DNA of 24,009 nucleotides from an uncultured Bacilli bacterium (GCA_934101865.1 CAKOSA010000012.1:1-24009); one strand, 5' to 3'; counted from the stretch's first letter, positions 1 through 8,759 are shown. Notes: generated by a model from the sequence alone, not told the origin. Numbers and translations are program-made.

Positions 1-522
1 TTAAAAGAAGCTAAGGGATACTTTGGTAGTAAACATAGATTATATAAGACAGCTCACGAACAAGTGATGCATTCAGGTGAATATGCTTATAGAGATAGAA
101 AGCAAAACAAGAGAAATTTTAGAAAATTATGGATAACAAGAATTAATGCTGCTTGTAGAGAAAATGAGATTAGTTATTCTAAATTTATAGACGGATTAAA
201 TAAGGCAAGCATTGCTGTTAATAGAAAAATGCTTAGTGAACTTGCTATTGACAATCCACAAGGATTTTCAGAATTAGTTAAAATAGCAAAAGATGCTTTG
301 GAAGGTAAGAAATATGAACCAAAGGCTGAGAAGGCAGAAAAGGTTGCAAAGACAGAAAAAGCTACTAAGGAAGAAAAAACTAGCAAAGAAGAAAAAGTAG
401 TAAAGGAAAAGAAAGAAACAAAGACTACTGCTACTGCAAAGAAAGCTCCAGCAAAAAAAACTACTACAACAGCAACAAAAGCTAAAGCAGAAACTAGAAA
501 GACTGTTAAAGAAGAAAAATAG
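1..522 (+). CDS. rplT: 50S ribosomal protein L20 (3' part, with extended Lys-rich tail)
   Basis: The gene enters the window already open: frame 1 reads from base 1 to TAG at 520-522, so the start lies upstream. L20 binds 23S rRNA early in large-subunit assembly and often represses its own operon. The family signature is seen in the visible residues GYFGSKHRLYKTA and YAYRDRKQNKRNFRKLWITRINAA, then YSKFIDGL and the ending LAIDNPQGFSELV. Known L20 proteins are about 118 residues. Here the family region ends near base 320 and is followed by about 65 residues made almost only of Lys, Glu, Ala and Thr. That tail is unusual and probably disordered. An infC-rpmI-rplT operon upstream would be expected but is outside the window. 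The identification is firm; the role of the tail is unknown. Confidence 0.96.
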   Translation, partial: LKEAKGYFGSKHRLYKTAHEQVMHSGEYAYRDRKQNKRNFRKLWITRINAACRENEISYSKFIDGLNKASIAVNRKMLSELAIDNPQGFSELVKIAKDALEGKKYEPKAEKAEKVAKTEKATKEEKTSKEEKVVKEKKETKTTATAKKAPAKKTTTTATKAKAETRKTVKEEK

Positions 523-533
523 TCTTTTTTTCT
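496..533 (+). terminator. Intrinsic terminator of the rplT operon
   Basis: AGAAAGACT at 496-504 pairs with AGTCTTTTT at 521-529 across a 16-nt loop, and the 3' arm runs into a T-rich tract (TTTTTTTCTTTT). The hairpin overlaps the last codons and stop of rplT. The stem is A/T-rich, so its strength is uncertain. Confidence 0.55.
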
Positions 534-621
534 TTTCATATATGTTTATTTTATTTTGAATAAGGAAAACTAGAAGGAAAGTGTATTTTATTATTGATGT
601 CTTACAATATATTTACAAAAG

Positions 622-639
622 GTTACTTCTCAAAGTAAC
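622..639 (+). other. Short perfect hairpin in the rplT/J-protein gap
   Basis: GTTACTT (622-628), loop CTCA, AAGTAAC (633-639) form a perfect 7-bp stem. No T-tract follows, so it is not a typical terminator. The rest of the 523-763 gap is AT-rich and shows no other gene. Confidence 0.4.
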
Positions 640-730
640 GGAAACTATTTTTTTAAAGCGTCCATACACTGAGAATTAAGAATATTTACAAAACTGTAAA
701 ATTTTTCTTTTTTTATGAATATTTTTGTGT

Positions 731-736
731 TATAAT
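731..736 (+). promoter_or_regulatory. Probable -10 box (TATAAT) for the two J-type genes
   Basis: A perfect TATAAT lies 28 bases before the ATG at 764. The -35 position at 17-bp spacing is only a T-run, so the -35 is weak. Its position is right for a sigma-A promoter of the 764-3556 pair. Confidence 0.5.
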
Positions 737-763
737 AGTTGTATAGTAGGAGGAGGACATTTA

Positions 764-1834
764 ATGACAAGGGAAGATGCACTAAATTTGTTTAATTTAA
801 GAGAGGGGTTTACTTCTGAGGAATTAGAGTTTGCTTATAATTTACTTTATAATAATCATAAAGATAAACCGGAAAATGTTGAGTTCATAAGAAATGCAAG
901 AAAAATACTCGAACAGAAAGAACTTAAAGGTGATGTTTATAAGGATTTCTTAATTGAAGAACTTACAAAGAAGGTTCAATTAATAATGAGCACTTTAATA
1001 AATAAGGAAAAACTTAAAGAAAATAATCATATTAATATAGATAATCTTGCTTCCGCAGTTAGGGAGAGGTGCATAAAAATAATAAATAAGTATGATTATT
1101 TCGATAAAAGAAAAGAATATGATAAAGAAATTAATGATATATTAGGACACTTTTCGAAAACCATTAAAGAAGTTAATAACAAGAATAATATTGATAAATA
1201 CAAAGAGAAATTAATTAATAATTTGACTAATTTACAAAGTCAAAATAGAGATAATAGTGATGCTGTTGCTGCTATTGATTATGCTATTCAAAAAATACGA
1301 ATAAGTAATCTCAAAAGTAACATTGATACTATATATAATATGATTGTTAATTATGTGACAATTAGGCCAAAAGATACAAAAGAACTTATTGATAGTATAA
1401 TAGTGAAATATGAAACTTCTAAGAGAGTGCAAAGTGGTGATAATTCTAAGGAGTGGACTACGGTATTACTTGATGCTATTAAACTTGCCAATGCTGGTCC
1501 TTTTGAAAGTACGGCAGGCCTTATCAATCTTCAATTTCAAGATTTGGATTTTGATAAAAAACTTTTAGATAAGGTTTCATTTACGCAATTATATGGTTTT
1601 CTAGGTGTAGAAGATATTTCTAAGGTTTTTGAATTAAAGGAAGAAGAGTTACCGAAGCCCAAACATAAGGATAATGTCATAGATATTACTGGTCGTCTAA
1701 TGGCAAAAGATTATGAACAAAAAGAGGATATGGATTTGATGGTGGAACTTGTACATAGATTATATTTAGAGAGACAAGGATTACTATCTAAAAAAGACAA
1801 TGTTATTAATATTGAGGCATATACAAAGAGATAA
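764..1834 (+). CDS. J-domain-like protein with degenerate HPD motif (HKD)
   Basis: This predicted soluble, largely helical protein has 356 residues. The start at 764 is chosen because GGAGGAGGA lies just upstream; an in-frame ATG at 725 would precede the SD and fall in the promoter. Residues about 1-50 have the layout of a J-domain: an LFNL segment, then SEELEFAYNLLYNNHKDKP where J-proteins have AYR..YHPDK, then EFIRNARKIL as helix III. The essential HPD is HKD here, so stimulation of an Hsp70 ATPase is doubtful. The remaining 300 residues match no family I recognise. The next gene starts 21 bp downstream and has an intact HPD, so the two probably form one transcription unit and may act together. 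That partnership is inference. Confidence 0.6.
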   Translation: MTREDALNLFNLREGFTSEELEFAYNLLYNNHKDKPENVEFIRNARKILEQKELKGDVYKDFLIEELTKKVQLIMSTLINKEKLKENNHINIDNLASAVRERCIKIINKYDYFDKRKEYDKEINDILGHFSKTIKEVNNKNNIDKYKEKLINNLTNLQSQNRDNSDAVAAIDYAIQKIRISNLKSNIDTIYNMIVNYVTIRPKDTKELIDSIIVKYETSKRVQSGDNSKEWTTVLLDAIKLANAGPFESTAGLINLQFQDLDFDKKLLDKVSFTQLYGFLGVEDISKVFELKEEELPKPKHKDNVIDITGRLMAKDYEQKEDMDLMVELVHRLYLERQGLLSKKDNVINIEAYTKR

Positions 1835-1855
1835 TTATAGAGGAGGAAAAAACAA

Positions 1856-3556
1856 ATGGAAGAAAAAATAAAGAAAATTATCTTAGAATATGAAAGATGT
1901 GAAAAATTAAAAAATACAGAAACCCCAATTGATGCGTCACTAAAAACGTTCGCTCCTTTTGGCCTTACGGAAGATTATACCGAAGGGAGTTTAAAAAAAG
2001 CGTATCGTGAGGCTTGTAATTCGTATCATCCAGATAAAACACCGGGTCTTCCCAAGGATATTTATGATAAATGTACTGAGTTATTTCAGTTTTATAATGA
2101 GGCAAATGATAAACTTTTGAAAAAATTAAAGGGTATTGACGATGAAAAAAATCAAACTCAGGAAGTTTATGGTACTGTAACAAGTTTACTTAGTAAGAGC
2201 AAACTTGAAAATAATAGTGTTTCAGAAATAAATGGTTTAAATATGAATAATATGGAACTTTATGATATTACAAATATATCTAAAATAATAGAGATGTATA
2301 AAAAGAAAGTTAATGATATAATAGATAAATATTTAAGTCAGATACAAAATTTAGATGAAAAAACAGCATCTCCTACAACAATTATGGTAATATTTATGAA
2401 AGCTCAGGAGGAAAGTTCTCTTGCAATTAGAGAATACGCTAAGGAGATATATGATAAATATTTAAAGGGTATGTATATGTCAGAACTTAGTTTTATGGAA
2501 GATAAAATGGATTATGCTAATCGAAAATTAAAGCAAATTGTTGATAGAATTACACCTAAAAGTGAATATGCTTTATCTTTAAAAACTACTAACGAACTGC
2601 TTATGAGTGTTAGACAAGAATTTATTTCTGATGATAAGAGACAAGAGGATGCTTATATAGAAGGTATAGAACAAAAATTAAATATGCAACTTGATAGATT
2701 TGTAAATGTTCCTAATTTTAAAGAGGCTCTTCCGCAAATAAATGGGGAAAAACAAAAAATTATAGATAATTGTCTTGTTATAAAAAAGAATACATCATAT
2801 AAAAACAATAAGAATATGTACGATAATCAAATGCAAATGATGATATATGGCTTTACTGATAAAATTAATAAAAAAATAGATGAAATTAAGGATTTAAAAG
2901 TTAAAAAAGAAAAGGTGCATAATTCTATAAATAAACTTAGAGAAGTTAATAAAGGTAGTAAAAAAATAATGGAAGTCTTAAATATTACGGAAGAAGCTAT
3001 TGATAAAGTTAGTAGTCTTAGTGAAGTACAACCCATTATAAATACAATGTACAATAAAATTTCTACAATAAAAAAGGAAGAAGAAAAGCAATCAATTGCT
3101 AATGAACTAAATCTTAGAGTATGTAAGGCTAATGAGGGAAAAACTGCTGAGGAAATGGTACAGAATTTGAAAATCTGTACACAAGCACTTACTATTTTAC
3201 CAACTTTACCTGATGACAAGGTTAAGGTATTACTTGACATTACCTTCGAGGATAAGGAAAAGGACAGTTTATTATTAGATGGTTTACTACCTAAGAAGGA
3301 TGATTACAATTATGATGATGGTCCAGATTTACTTTACTCTGGTCTTGAAGAACAGGAAAAAGTAGAAAATAAGAAAGATAAATCTGTACCTTTTACCAAT
3401 CCTTTTGTAATTCCACCAAAACAGGAGCCATTATTTAAAGAAGATAACAAAGTTCAAAGTAATTTTGAACGTACATACCGTGAAATTTTCAATAAAATGG
3501 CTGGAAACGAAAGTGGACAACAACCTACTAGTGCTCCCGTAGGGCCAAGAAGATAA
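1856..3556 (+). CDS. J-domain protein (DnaJ-like N-terminus, long helical C-terminal part)
   Basis: The protein has 566 residues. The start follows AGAGGAGG. Residues about 25-85 form a J-domain: FGLTEDYTEGSLKKAYREAC, then the complete YHPDK motif, then a third helix around ELFQFYNEANDKLLKKL. J-domains recruit Hsp70/DnaK and stimulate its ATPase through HPD. There is no Gly/Phe region, no CxxCxGxG zinc repeat and no DnaJ C-terminal substrate domain, so this is not DnaJ itself but a class III (J-only) type. The rest is charged and rich in predicted helix, possibly coiled coil, with an acidic then Pro-rich end. No membrane segment or signal peptide is visible. The client and cellular role are unknown; the neighbour at 764-1834 is the likely partner. 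Confidence 0.7.
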   Translation: MEEKIKKIILEYERCEKLKNTETPIDASLKTFAPFGLTEDYTEGSLKKAYREACNSYHPDKTPGLPKDIYDKCTELFQFYNEANDKLLKKLKGIDDEKNQTQEVYGTVTSLLSKSKLENNSVSEINGLNMNNMELYDITNISKIIEMYKKKVNDIIDKYLSQIQNLDEKTASPTTIMVIFMKAQEESSLAIREYAKEIYDKYLKGMYMSELSFMEDKMDYANRKLKQIVDRITPKSEYALSLKTTNELLMSVRQEFISDDKRQEDAYIEGIEQKLNMQLDRFVNVPNFKEALPQINGEKQKIIDNCLVIKKNTSYKNNKNMYDNQMQMMIYGFTDKINKKIDEIKDLKVKKEKVHNSINKLREVNKGSKKIMEVLNITEEAIDKVSSLSEVQPIINTMYNKISTIKKEEEKQSIANELNLRVCKANEGKTAEEMVQNLKICTQALTILPTLPDDKVKVLLDITFEDKEKDSLLLDGLLPKKDDYNYDDGPDLLYSGLEEQEKVENKKDKSVPFTNPFVIPPKQEPLFKEDNKVQSNFERTYREIFNKMAGNESGQQPTSAPVGPRR

Positions 3557-3574
3557 AAAAATAGTAAAAACCTC

Positions 3575-3602
3575 TTTACAACTTTGGAATTTGTGATATA
3601 AT
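3575..3602 (+). promoter_or_regulatory. Sigma-A type promoter before the 145-residue gene and frr
   Basis: TTTACA (3575-3580), a 16-bp spacer and TATAAT (3597-3602) lie just before the SD of the gene at 3630. This is one of the best promoter matches in the window and probably drives the 3630 gene and frr. Confidence 0.7.
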
Positions 3603-3629
3603 ATGAACTAAGAAAGAGGAGTTAATGTT

Positions 3630-4067
3630 ATGTTTAAAGATTTACTTACGGACCCGAGTGTCATTTATGAGGTTATAGGGGATAAGATGTACTTGTATGA
3701 TGTTATTGTGGATGATAATAAGCTTAAAAAAGTAGTTTCTAAGATAAGAAATGATTATGAACAATTACTTAGTAGAAGTTCAAATATACGTTTGGTAGCA
3801 GATTCACAACTTTATGCGGAGCTTTTTGCCGATATTAATAAGCTTTTATTAGGAGAATTAGATTTTCTAAGAAAATATGATTATTATTTAGATTGCCACG
3901 ATGAGACATATAATAGATTATACATAGATTATGGTGATGAAATATTTGATGCTTTAACAACTAATCTATTGTATTCTGTAAAAATTGAGGATAAGAAAGA
4001 AGCGGAATTATATAAACAAGCATCCCCTATTAAAGTTAGAAAAAAATCTAAGGATATAACAAGTTAG
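3630..4067 (+). CDS. Hypothetical protein upstream of frr
   Basis: The protein has 145 residues and I do not recognise the family. The ATG at 3630 follows AAGAGGAG with good spacing; another ATG at 3625 is out of frame. The sequence is soluble, acidic and probably mostly helical, with a basic end (KVRKKSKDITS). There are no cysteine clusters, membrane segments or nucleotide-binding motifs. It ends 12 bp before frr and shares its promoter, so it is co-transcribed with ribosome recycling factor. A link to translation would be inference from position only. Confidence 0.75.
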   Translation: MFKDLLTDPSVIYEVIGDKMYLYDVIVDDNKLKKVVSKIRNDYEQLLSRSSNIRLVADSQLYAELFADINKLLLGELDFLRKYDYYLDCHDETYNRLYIDYGDEIFDALTTNLLYSVKIEDKKEAELYKQASPIKVRKKSKDITS

Positions 4068-4079
4068 AAAGGATAATAT

Positions 4080-4622
4080 ATGGAAAATACAATAAATTTA
4101 ACAGAAGAAAAAATGCAAAATGCTATTATAACTATGGAGGAAAGGTTTTTAAATGTAAGAGCTGGTCGTGCTAATCCTAGTATGCTTGATAAGGTTATGG
4201 TTGATTATTATGGAGTGGCTACTCCAATTAAGTCTCTTGCTAATATCTCTGTACCAGAAGCTAGACAACTTATGATAAAGCCTTTTGATAGGTCTATTTT
4301 AGGTCACATTGAAAAGGCTATATTTGAGGCTAATTTGGGGGTTACTCCTAATAATAATGGAGAGTGTGTATTTATAGTTATACCTCCTCTTACTGAGGAT
4401 AGAAGAAAGGAACTTGTTAAAGAGGTTAAACAATTAGCTGAAGATGCTAAGATACATCTTAGAAATATTAGACAAGATGCAAATAAAATGATTTCTTCTT
4501 TAAAACTTCCTGAAGATGAAGAAAAAAGGAGTATTGAAGAAGTTCAAGATCTTATTAATAAGTATAATAAGGAAATTGAAAGTAAACTTAAAGATAAAGA
4601 AAAGGATTTAATGACAATATAA
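4080..4622 (+). CDS. frr: Ribosome recycling factor
   Basis: The protein has 180 residues; the usual family length is about 185. RRF splits post-termination ribosomes with EF-G in the cytoplasm. Family landmarks are present in order: RAGRANPSMLD near residues 27-37, VDYYGVATPI, a central segment SVPEARQLMIKPFD, GVTPNNNGECVFIVIPPLTEDRRKELVK, and the C-terminal helix with NIRQDANKMI. The start is set by AAAGGATAATAT before ATG. In many Firmicutes frr follows pyrH and tsf; here it follows an unknown gene and directly precedes a T-box. Confidence is high. Confidence 0.97.
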   Translation: MENTINLTEEKMQNAIITMEERFLNVRAGRANPSMLDKVMVDYYGVATPIKSLANISVPEARQLMIKPFDRSILGHIEKAIFEANLGVTPNNNGECVFIVIPPLTEDRRKELVKEVKQLAEDAKIHLRNIRQDANKMISSLKLPEDEEKRSIEEVQDLINKYNKEIESKLKDKEKDLMTI

Positions 4623-4627
4623 AATGA

Positions 4628-4822
4628 TGATAAGGAAGTAGTAGTATGGTAAAAATATCTTTAAAGCGAGCTCTTTATGGTGAAAGTAGAGCAAGATATT
4701 GGTATGAATTCACCCTTTGAATTTTATCGCAGGTAAGCGTTAAAGACAAGAGAGTATAACGATGGTTATAAAAAAAGGTGGTACCGCGGCGTTAGTCGTC
4801 CTTTATGGGCCATCTTTTTTTG
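4628..4822 (+). promoter_or_regulatory. T-box leader, phenylalanine specifier
   Basis: A T-box element senses uncharged tRNA and controls read-through into synthetase genes. The T-box core GGTGGTACCGCGG is at 4777-4789. Upstream, the specifier region ATGAATTCACC places UUC (Phe) at 4709-4711, in agreement with pheS and pheT downstream. The terminator is clear: AAAAAAGGTGG (4771-4781) pairs with CCATCTTTTTT (4810-4820), one G-U pair included, and a T-run follows. Because the T-box sequence itself forms part of the terminator's 5' arm, tRNA binding would block termination. The leader begins within a few bases of the frr stop, so it may also end frr transcripts. Confidence 0.93.
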
Positions 4823-4838
4823 ATTTAAGGAGGTATTT

Positions 4839-5126
4839 ATGAATAACGAACTTGATTATTTGCTTAAATATATTTCTAATGATTGTTTATATGATATAGT
4901 GAACAACAAAGGGAAATATGTTATAGAGTTAATAAAAGATGCACGAGTTAATGTATGTCATAATATAGAATATTTAATTAAATATGGTGTTACTAATATA
5001 GATCACGTTGTTTATGAGAGATTAGAGGAGTTAGCACTTCCTAATAATGACTTTATAAATAATATAAAAGACTATGAAAGAATACTTAGTAAGGATAAAA
5101 TTATTACAATGTTAGAAAATATATAG
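4839..5126 (+). CDS. Hypothetical protein inside the Phe T-box operon
   Basis: The protein has 95 residues and the family is not recognised. The ATG follows TAAGGAGGTATTT, an excellent ribosome-binding site. The protein is small, soluble and predicted helical, with two Cys (one before HNIEYLIKYG) and an acidic C-terminal half. It lies between the T-box terminator and pheS and ends 9 bp before pheS, so its synthesis should respond to phenylalanyl-tRNA charging. In most T-box pheST operons nothing lies between the leader and pheS. A link to Phe metabolism or PheRS is possible but not shown by the sequence. Confidence 0.8.
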   Translation: MNNELDYLLKYISNDCLYDIVNNKGKYVIELIKDARVNVCHNIEYLIKYGVTNIDHVVYERLEELALPNNDFINNIKDYERILSKDKIITMLENI

Positions 5127-5135
5127 GAGGAAATT

Positions 5136-6170
5136 ATGAATATTGAAGAGATAAAAAAGGAAATACAAAAAATAAATGATATTAATGATATTAGAAGTTT
5201 AAACGATTTAAAAGTTAAAATGGTTGGTAAAAAGGGGCTCATTACTTCTCTTTATGGTAAGATGAAAGAACTTGGTGATGAGGATAAAAAGGCTTTTGGT
5301 AAGGAAATTAATGATTTGAAAGAGGAATTTACTTCTAAGTGTGAAGAGAGAATGAAAATTTTAGAAGAAGAGGAAGTTAAGAAGAAATTAGAAAAGGATA
5401 AAATTGACCTATTTATGCCATCTACTAATGTGCCCGTAGGGTGTCCAAACATTCTGGAAAAACTTATTTTGGAAGTTGAAGAAGTTTGTATGAGTATGGG
5501 TTATGATGTTGCATCTGGTCCAGAAGTTGAAGAGGATAGATTTAATTTTGAACTTCTTAATATTCCTAAGGGTCATCCAGCCAGAGATGCACAGGATACT
5601 TTTTATATCAAGGATAATGAACTTCTTCTTCGAAGTCAGACGTCTCCTGTTCAAGCGAGGGTGATGTTAGAGGCTGGGGGAGATAAGCCTGTTAGAATAA
5701 TTTGCCCCGGTAAAACTTATAGAAGAGATGATGATGATGCTACGCATTCCCACCAATTTACACAGATTGAGGGCCTTTTAGTTGACAAGAATATTAGTTT
5801 AGCGGATTTAAAGGGTACAGTGGAAGTTATTGTTAGAAAGTTATTTGGAGATGAGGTAACGGTTAGATTTAGACCTAGTTATTATCAATTTACTGAACCT
5901 TCTGTTGAGGTTGATATTAGTTGTTTTAACTGTGGTGGTAAGGGCTGTAATATTTGTAAGAATAGTGGATATATCACAGTTGCTGGGGGAGGAGTTGTTC
6001 ACCCTAATGTTCTTAGAAATTGTGGTTATGATCCTAAAAAGTGGAGTGGCTTTGCTTTTGGTTTTGGTGCCGAACGTTTAGCAATGCTTAAATATGGTAT
6101 TAATGATATAAGAGTATTTTATAATAATGATTTACGTAATGTTAATAATTTTAATAGGATAGAGAGATAA
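5136..6170 (+). CDS. pheS: Phenylalanyl-tRNA synthetase alpha subunit
   Basis: The protein has 344 residues, a normal family length. PheS is the catalytic subunit of the (alpha-beta)2 enzyme that charges tRNA-Phe. The N-terminal 90 residues are coiled-coil-like (tRNA-binding arm). Class II motifs follow: GHPARDAQDTFYI, LLRSQTSPVQAR, then motif 2 around GKTYRRDDDDATHSHQF (residues 192-208) and motif 3 GFGAERLAMLKYG (309-321). A CxxCGGKGCxxC cluster at residues 263-274 is a plausible metal site seen in many bacterial PheS proteins. SD AGGAGGAAATT precedes ATG. PheT follows after 18 bp. Expression is under the upstream T-box. Confidence 0.97.
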   Translation: MNIEEIKKEIQKINDINDIRSLNDLKVKMVGKKGLITSLYGKMKELGDEDKKAFGKEINDLKEEFTSKCEERMKILEEEEVKKKLEKDKIDLFMPSTNVPVGCPNILEKLILEVEEVCMSMGYDVASGPEVEEDRFNFELLNIPKGHPARDAQDTFYIKDNELLLRSQTSPVQARVMLEAGGDKPVRIICPGKTYRRDDDDATHSHQFTQIEGLLVDKNISLADLKGTVEVIVRKLFGDEVTVRFRPSYYQFTEPSVEVDISCFNCGGKGCNICKNSGYITVAGGGVVHPNVLRNCGYDPKKWSGFAFGFGAERLAMLKYGINDIRVFYNNDLRNVNNFNRIER

Positions 6171-6188
6171 AGGAAAGAAGGTATATTA

Positions 6189-8558
6189 ATGATAAATTTA
6201 GACTGGGTTAAGGATTATATTGATATAGGGGGCACTAGTCCCGAGGAACTTGCGGAAAAGGTAACTAAGGCTGGTATTAATATTGAGAAAATTATTGATA
6301 ATCATATTCCCCATCTTGTAATTGGAGAAGTTATTACTTGTAAGGATCATCCTAATAGTGATCATTTAAAGGTATGTGAAGTTAATACTGGGTCTCAGTG
6401 TGTACAAATTGTATGTGGTGCTCCTAATGTAAAGGAGGGGCAAAAGGTAATTGTTGCTCTTCCTCATTGTGTACTTCCCATAGGGCCAATTGAAGAAACG
6501 AGTTTACGTGGAGTTAAATCGAAAGGAATGCTTTGTGCTTTGTGTGAGCTTGGTTTTGAGGAGAAGACAGAGGAGAATTATGCTAAGGGGATTGCGGTTT
6601 TGCCGGCGGATGCTCCTTTGGGTGCAGATCCATTACAGTATTTGGGGCTTGATGATGTGGTGTATGAGCTTGATGTTCACAAGCATAGGAATAATGATTG
6701 CTACTATCATATTGGTTTTGCCTATATTGTGGGAGCGATTTTGAATAGAAAGGTTAAGCTTCCGGAGGTGAAATTTGATGTTTGCAAGGATAAGGTTAGT
6801 GATTATATAAGTCTTAATGTTGATACAGCGAAGTGTCCATATTATTTGGGTAAAATGGTTAAGGATGTAAAGATTGGTCCGACACCAGAATTTATAAAGC
6901 GTAGGTTAAATAGTGTGGGCATTAGGAGTATTAATAATGTTGTTGACATTTCTAATTATGTTATGCTTGAATTTGGGCAACCACTTCACTTTTTTGATAG
7001 GGATAGTCTTGGAAATGATATTTTGGTTAGGGATGCGAAGAACGGTGAAGAGATTATTACTTTGGACGGTCAAAAAAGGGTTTTGAATAGTAATGATATT
7101 GTCATAACAGATGGTAACAAGCCTGTTTGCATTGCCGGAGTTATGGGTGGTGAGAATACAGCGGTTACTGAAAACACGAAGAGGATATTTATAGAGAGTG
7201 CTATTTTTGATGCGGTTAGTATTAGGAATACAGCAAGCAAACTTAATTTAAAGAGTGAGGCTTCAATTAGGTATGGTAAGGGTCTTAATTATGAGTATAC
7301 TAATATGGCTATGGATAGAGCGTGTGAGTTACTTGAAAAGTATGCAGGGGCGACGGTTTTAAGTGGTACGGTTACTTATGATAATATTGTTAAAACTCCT
7401 AAGGTTGTATCTTTTAGAGCTGAGGATATTAATGGTCTTCTTGGTACAACAATTAGTGCTAGTGATATTGAACTAGAACTTAACAAGCTTGAATTTACTT
7501 TTGAGAAAAGAGATGATGTTTATAGAGTAACTATTCCTAATAGGAGACTTGACATTGAGGAGAATATTAATGACATTGCCGAGGAGATTGGGAGACTTTA
7601 TGGGTATCACAACCTGAAGGGAACTCTTCCAAAAGTTGAAACGAAGAGGGGAAAATATTTGAAGGATGTGTGGTATGCGAAGGTGATTGGGCAGAGGATG
7701 AGGAGCCTTGGGCTAAATGAGGTGAGGACGTACACGCTAGTTAGCAGGGCGATGGCCGAGTTGTTTGACTATGAGGGGAGGGAGGCGATTGCTCTTCCTA
7801 ATCCGATGAGTAGTGATAAGGAGATTATTAGGACTAGTATTCTGGCGTCTTTGGTTAATGTATATGAGTATAATATGAAGAGGAGGGTTAGTGATATCTT
7901 CATTTATGAGATTGGGAAAACTTATGATAGGAATTATGATGAGGATTTGAAACTTGCGATGCTTATGAGAGGGAATTTGATTAGTAATAGTGTAGGCAGT
8001 GTTTCTTTGCAAGCGGATTTTTATCTTCTTAAAGGAATGGTAGAGAACGTTCTTAATTATATGGGGAAGAGGGGTAGGTATGATTTTGCTGTATGTGAAG
8101 ATGCTAAGGGTATGCATCCTTATGTTACGGCGAAGATTTTACTTGATGGTAAGGTTATTGGCGTGCTTGGTCGTGTGCATCCGGCGATTGTTAAAGATGA
8201 GGTTTATGTTTGTGAGTTATCTTTGAATGCTCTTATGGGTAAAGTGGATAGGATTTGTTATGTCAGTCCTTCTATGTATCCTAGTATTAGCAAGGATTTG
8301 GCCTTTGTTGTGGATAAGGGGGTTAGCACGAGGGATGTAGAAGGTGTTATTAGGATGGCTGATGATAGTTTACTTGCGGATATTAGGCTTTTTGATGTTT
8401 ATGAGGGTGAGAATATTCCGAGTGGTAAGAAGTCGCTTGCTTATACGCTTGTGTTCCAAAGTGCAGAGAGGACGCTTACGGAGGATGAGGTTATGGATAT
8501 TATGGATAGGATTGTGGAGGCTCTGCAAAGGGAGATTGGGGCAGAACTTAGAAAGTGA
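6189..8558 (+). CDS. pheT: Phenylalanyl-tRNA synthetase beta subunit
   Basis: The protein has 789 residues, within the usual range of about 790-805. It is the tRNA-binding and editing subunit that pairs with PheS. Domains by eye: the EMAP/tRNA-binding fold at about 40-150 (VIGEVITCKDHPNSDHLKVCEVNTG), B3/B4 editing domain at about 200-370 (YYLGKMVKDVKIGPTPEFIK, ITLDGQKR, CIAGVMGGE), B5 domain at about 400-475, catalytic-like core at about 490-680, and the C-terminal FDX-ACB anticodon-binding domain from about 697 (YPSISKDLAFVVD, FDVYEGENIPSGKKSLAY). The gene ends in TGA, which shows TGA is a stop in this organism. The second half is richer in AGG and GGG than its neighbours. Confidence 0.97.
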   Translation: MINLDWVKDYIDIGGTSPEELAEKVTKAGINIEKIIDNHIPHLVIGEVITCKDHPNSDHLKVCEVNTGSQCVQIVCGAPNVKEGQKVIVALPHCVLPIGPIEETSLRGVKSKGMLCALCELGFEEKTEENYAKGIAVLPADAPLGADPLQYLGLDDVVYELDVHKHRNNDCYYHIGFAYIVGAILNRKVKLPEVKFDVCKDKVSDYISLNVDTAKCPYYLGKMVKDVKIGPTPEFIKRRLNSVGIRSINNVVDISNYVMLEFGQPLHFFDRDSLGNDILVRDAKNGEEIITLDGQKRVLNSNDIVITDGNKPVCIAGVMGGENTAVTENTKRIFIESAIFDAVSIRNTASKLNLKSEASIRYGKGLNYEYTNMAMDRACELLEKYAGATVLSGTVTYDNIVKTPKVVSFRAEDINGLLGTTISASDIELELNKLEFTFEKRDDVYRVTIPNRRLDIEENINDIAEEIGRLYGYHNLKGTLPKVETKRGKYLKDVWYAKVIGQRMRSLGLNEVRTYTLVSRAMAELFDYEGREAIALPNPMSSDKEIIRTSILASLVNVYEYNMKRRVSDIFIYEIGKTYDRNYDEDLKLAMLMRGNLISNSVGSVSLQADFYLLKGMVENVLNYMGKRGRYDFAVCEDAKGMHPYVTAKILLDGKVIGVLGRVHPAIVKDEVYVCELSLNALMGKVDRICYVSPSMYPSISKDLAFVVDKGVSTRDVEGVIRMADDSLLADIRLFDVYEGENIPSGKKSLAYTLVFQSAERTLTEDEVMDIMDRIVEALQREIGAELRK

Positions 8559-8759
8559 TAGTTTAAAAAGTAAGTGTTTAGAAAATAACAATTTGGAAAG
8601 TAATAGTACTTTGATGGGATTGTCTATGAGTTAGAGATAGTATGAAATTGTAGGATATGGTGATATAATTTTTGGAGTTATAATTGATGGTTAGATTTAG
8701 TACATTTACTGCATTGGTTACTTTATAGTTAATTATGATACATTATATGATTTTAATGG

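Noticed and set aside
725..763. Upstream ATG start (13 extra residues) for the first J-type gene
   Set aside because: It would lie before the TATAAT box and the SD; the GGAGGAGGA-spaced ATG at 764 is better.
6490..6744. 84-codon open frame inside pheT, and others inside pheS, gpr, rarA and spoIVB
   Set aside because: They are in other frames or strands of clear genes, lack SDs and have low-complexity translations.
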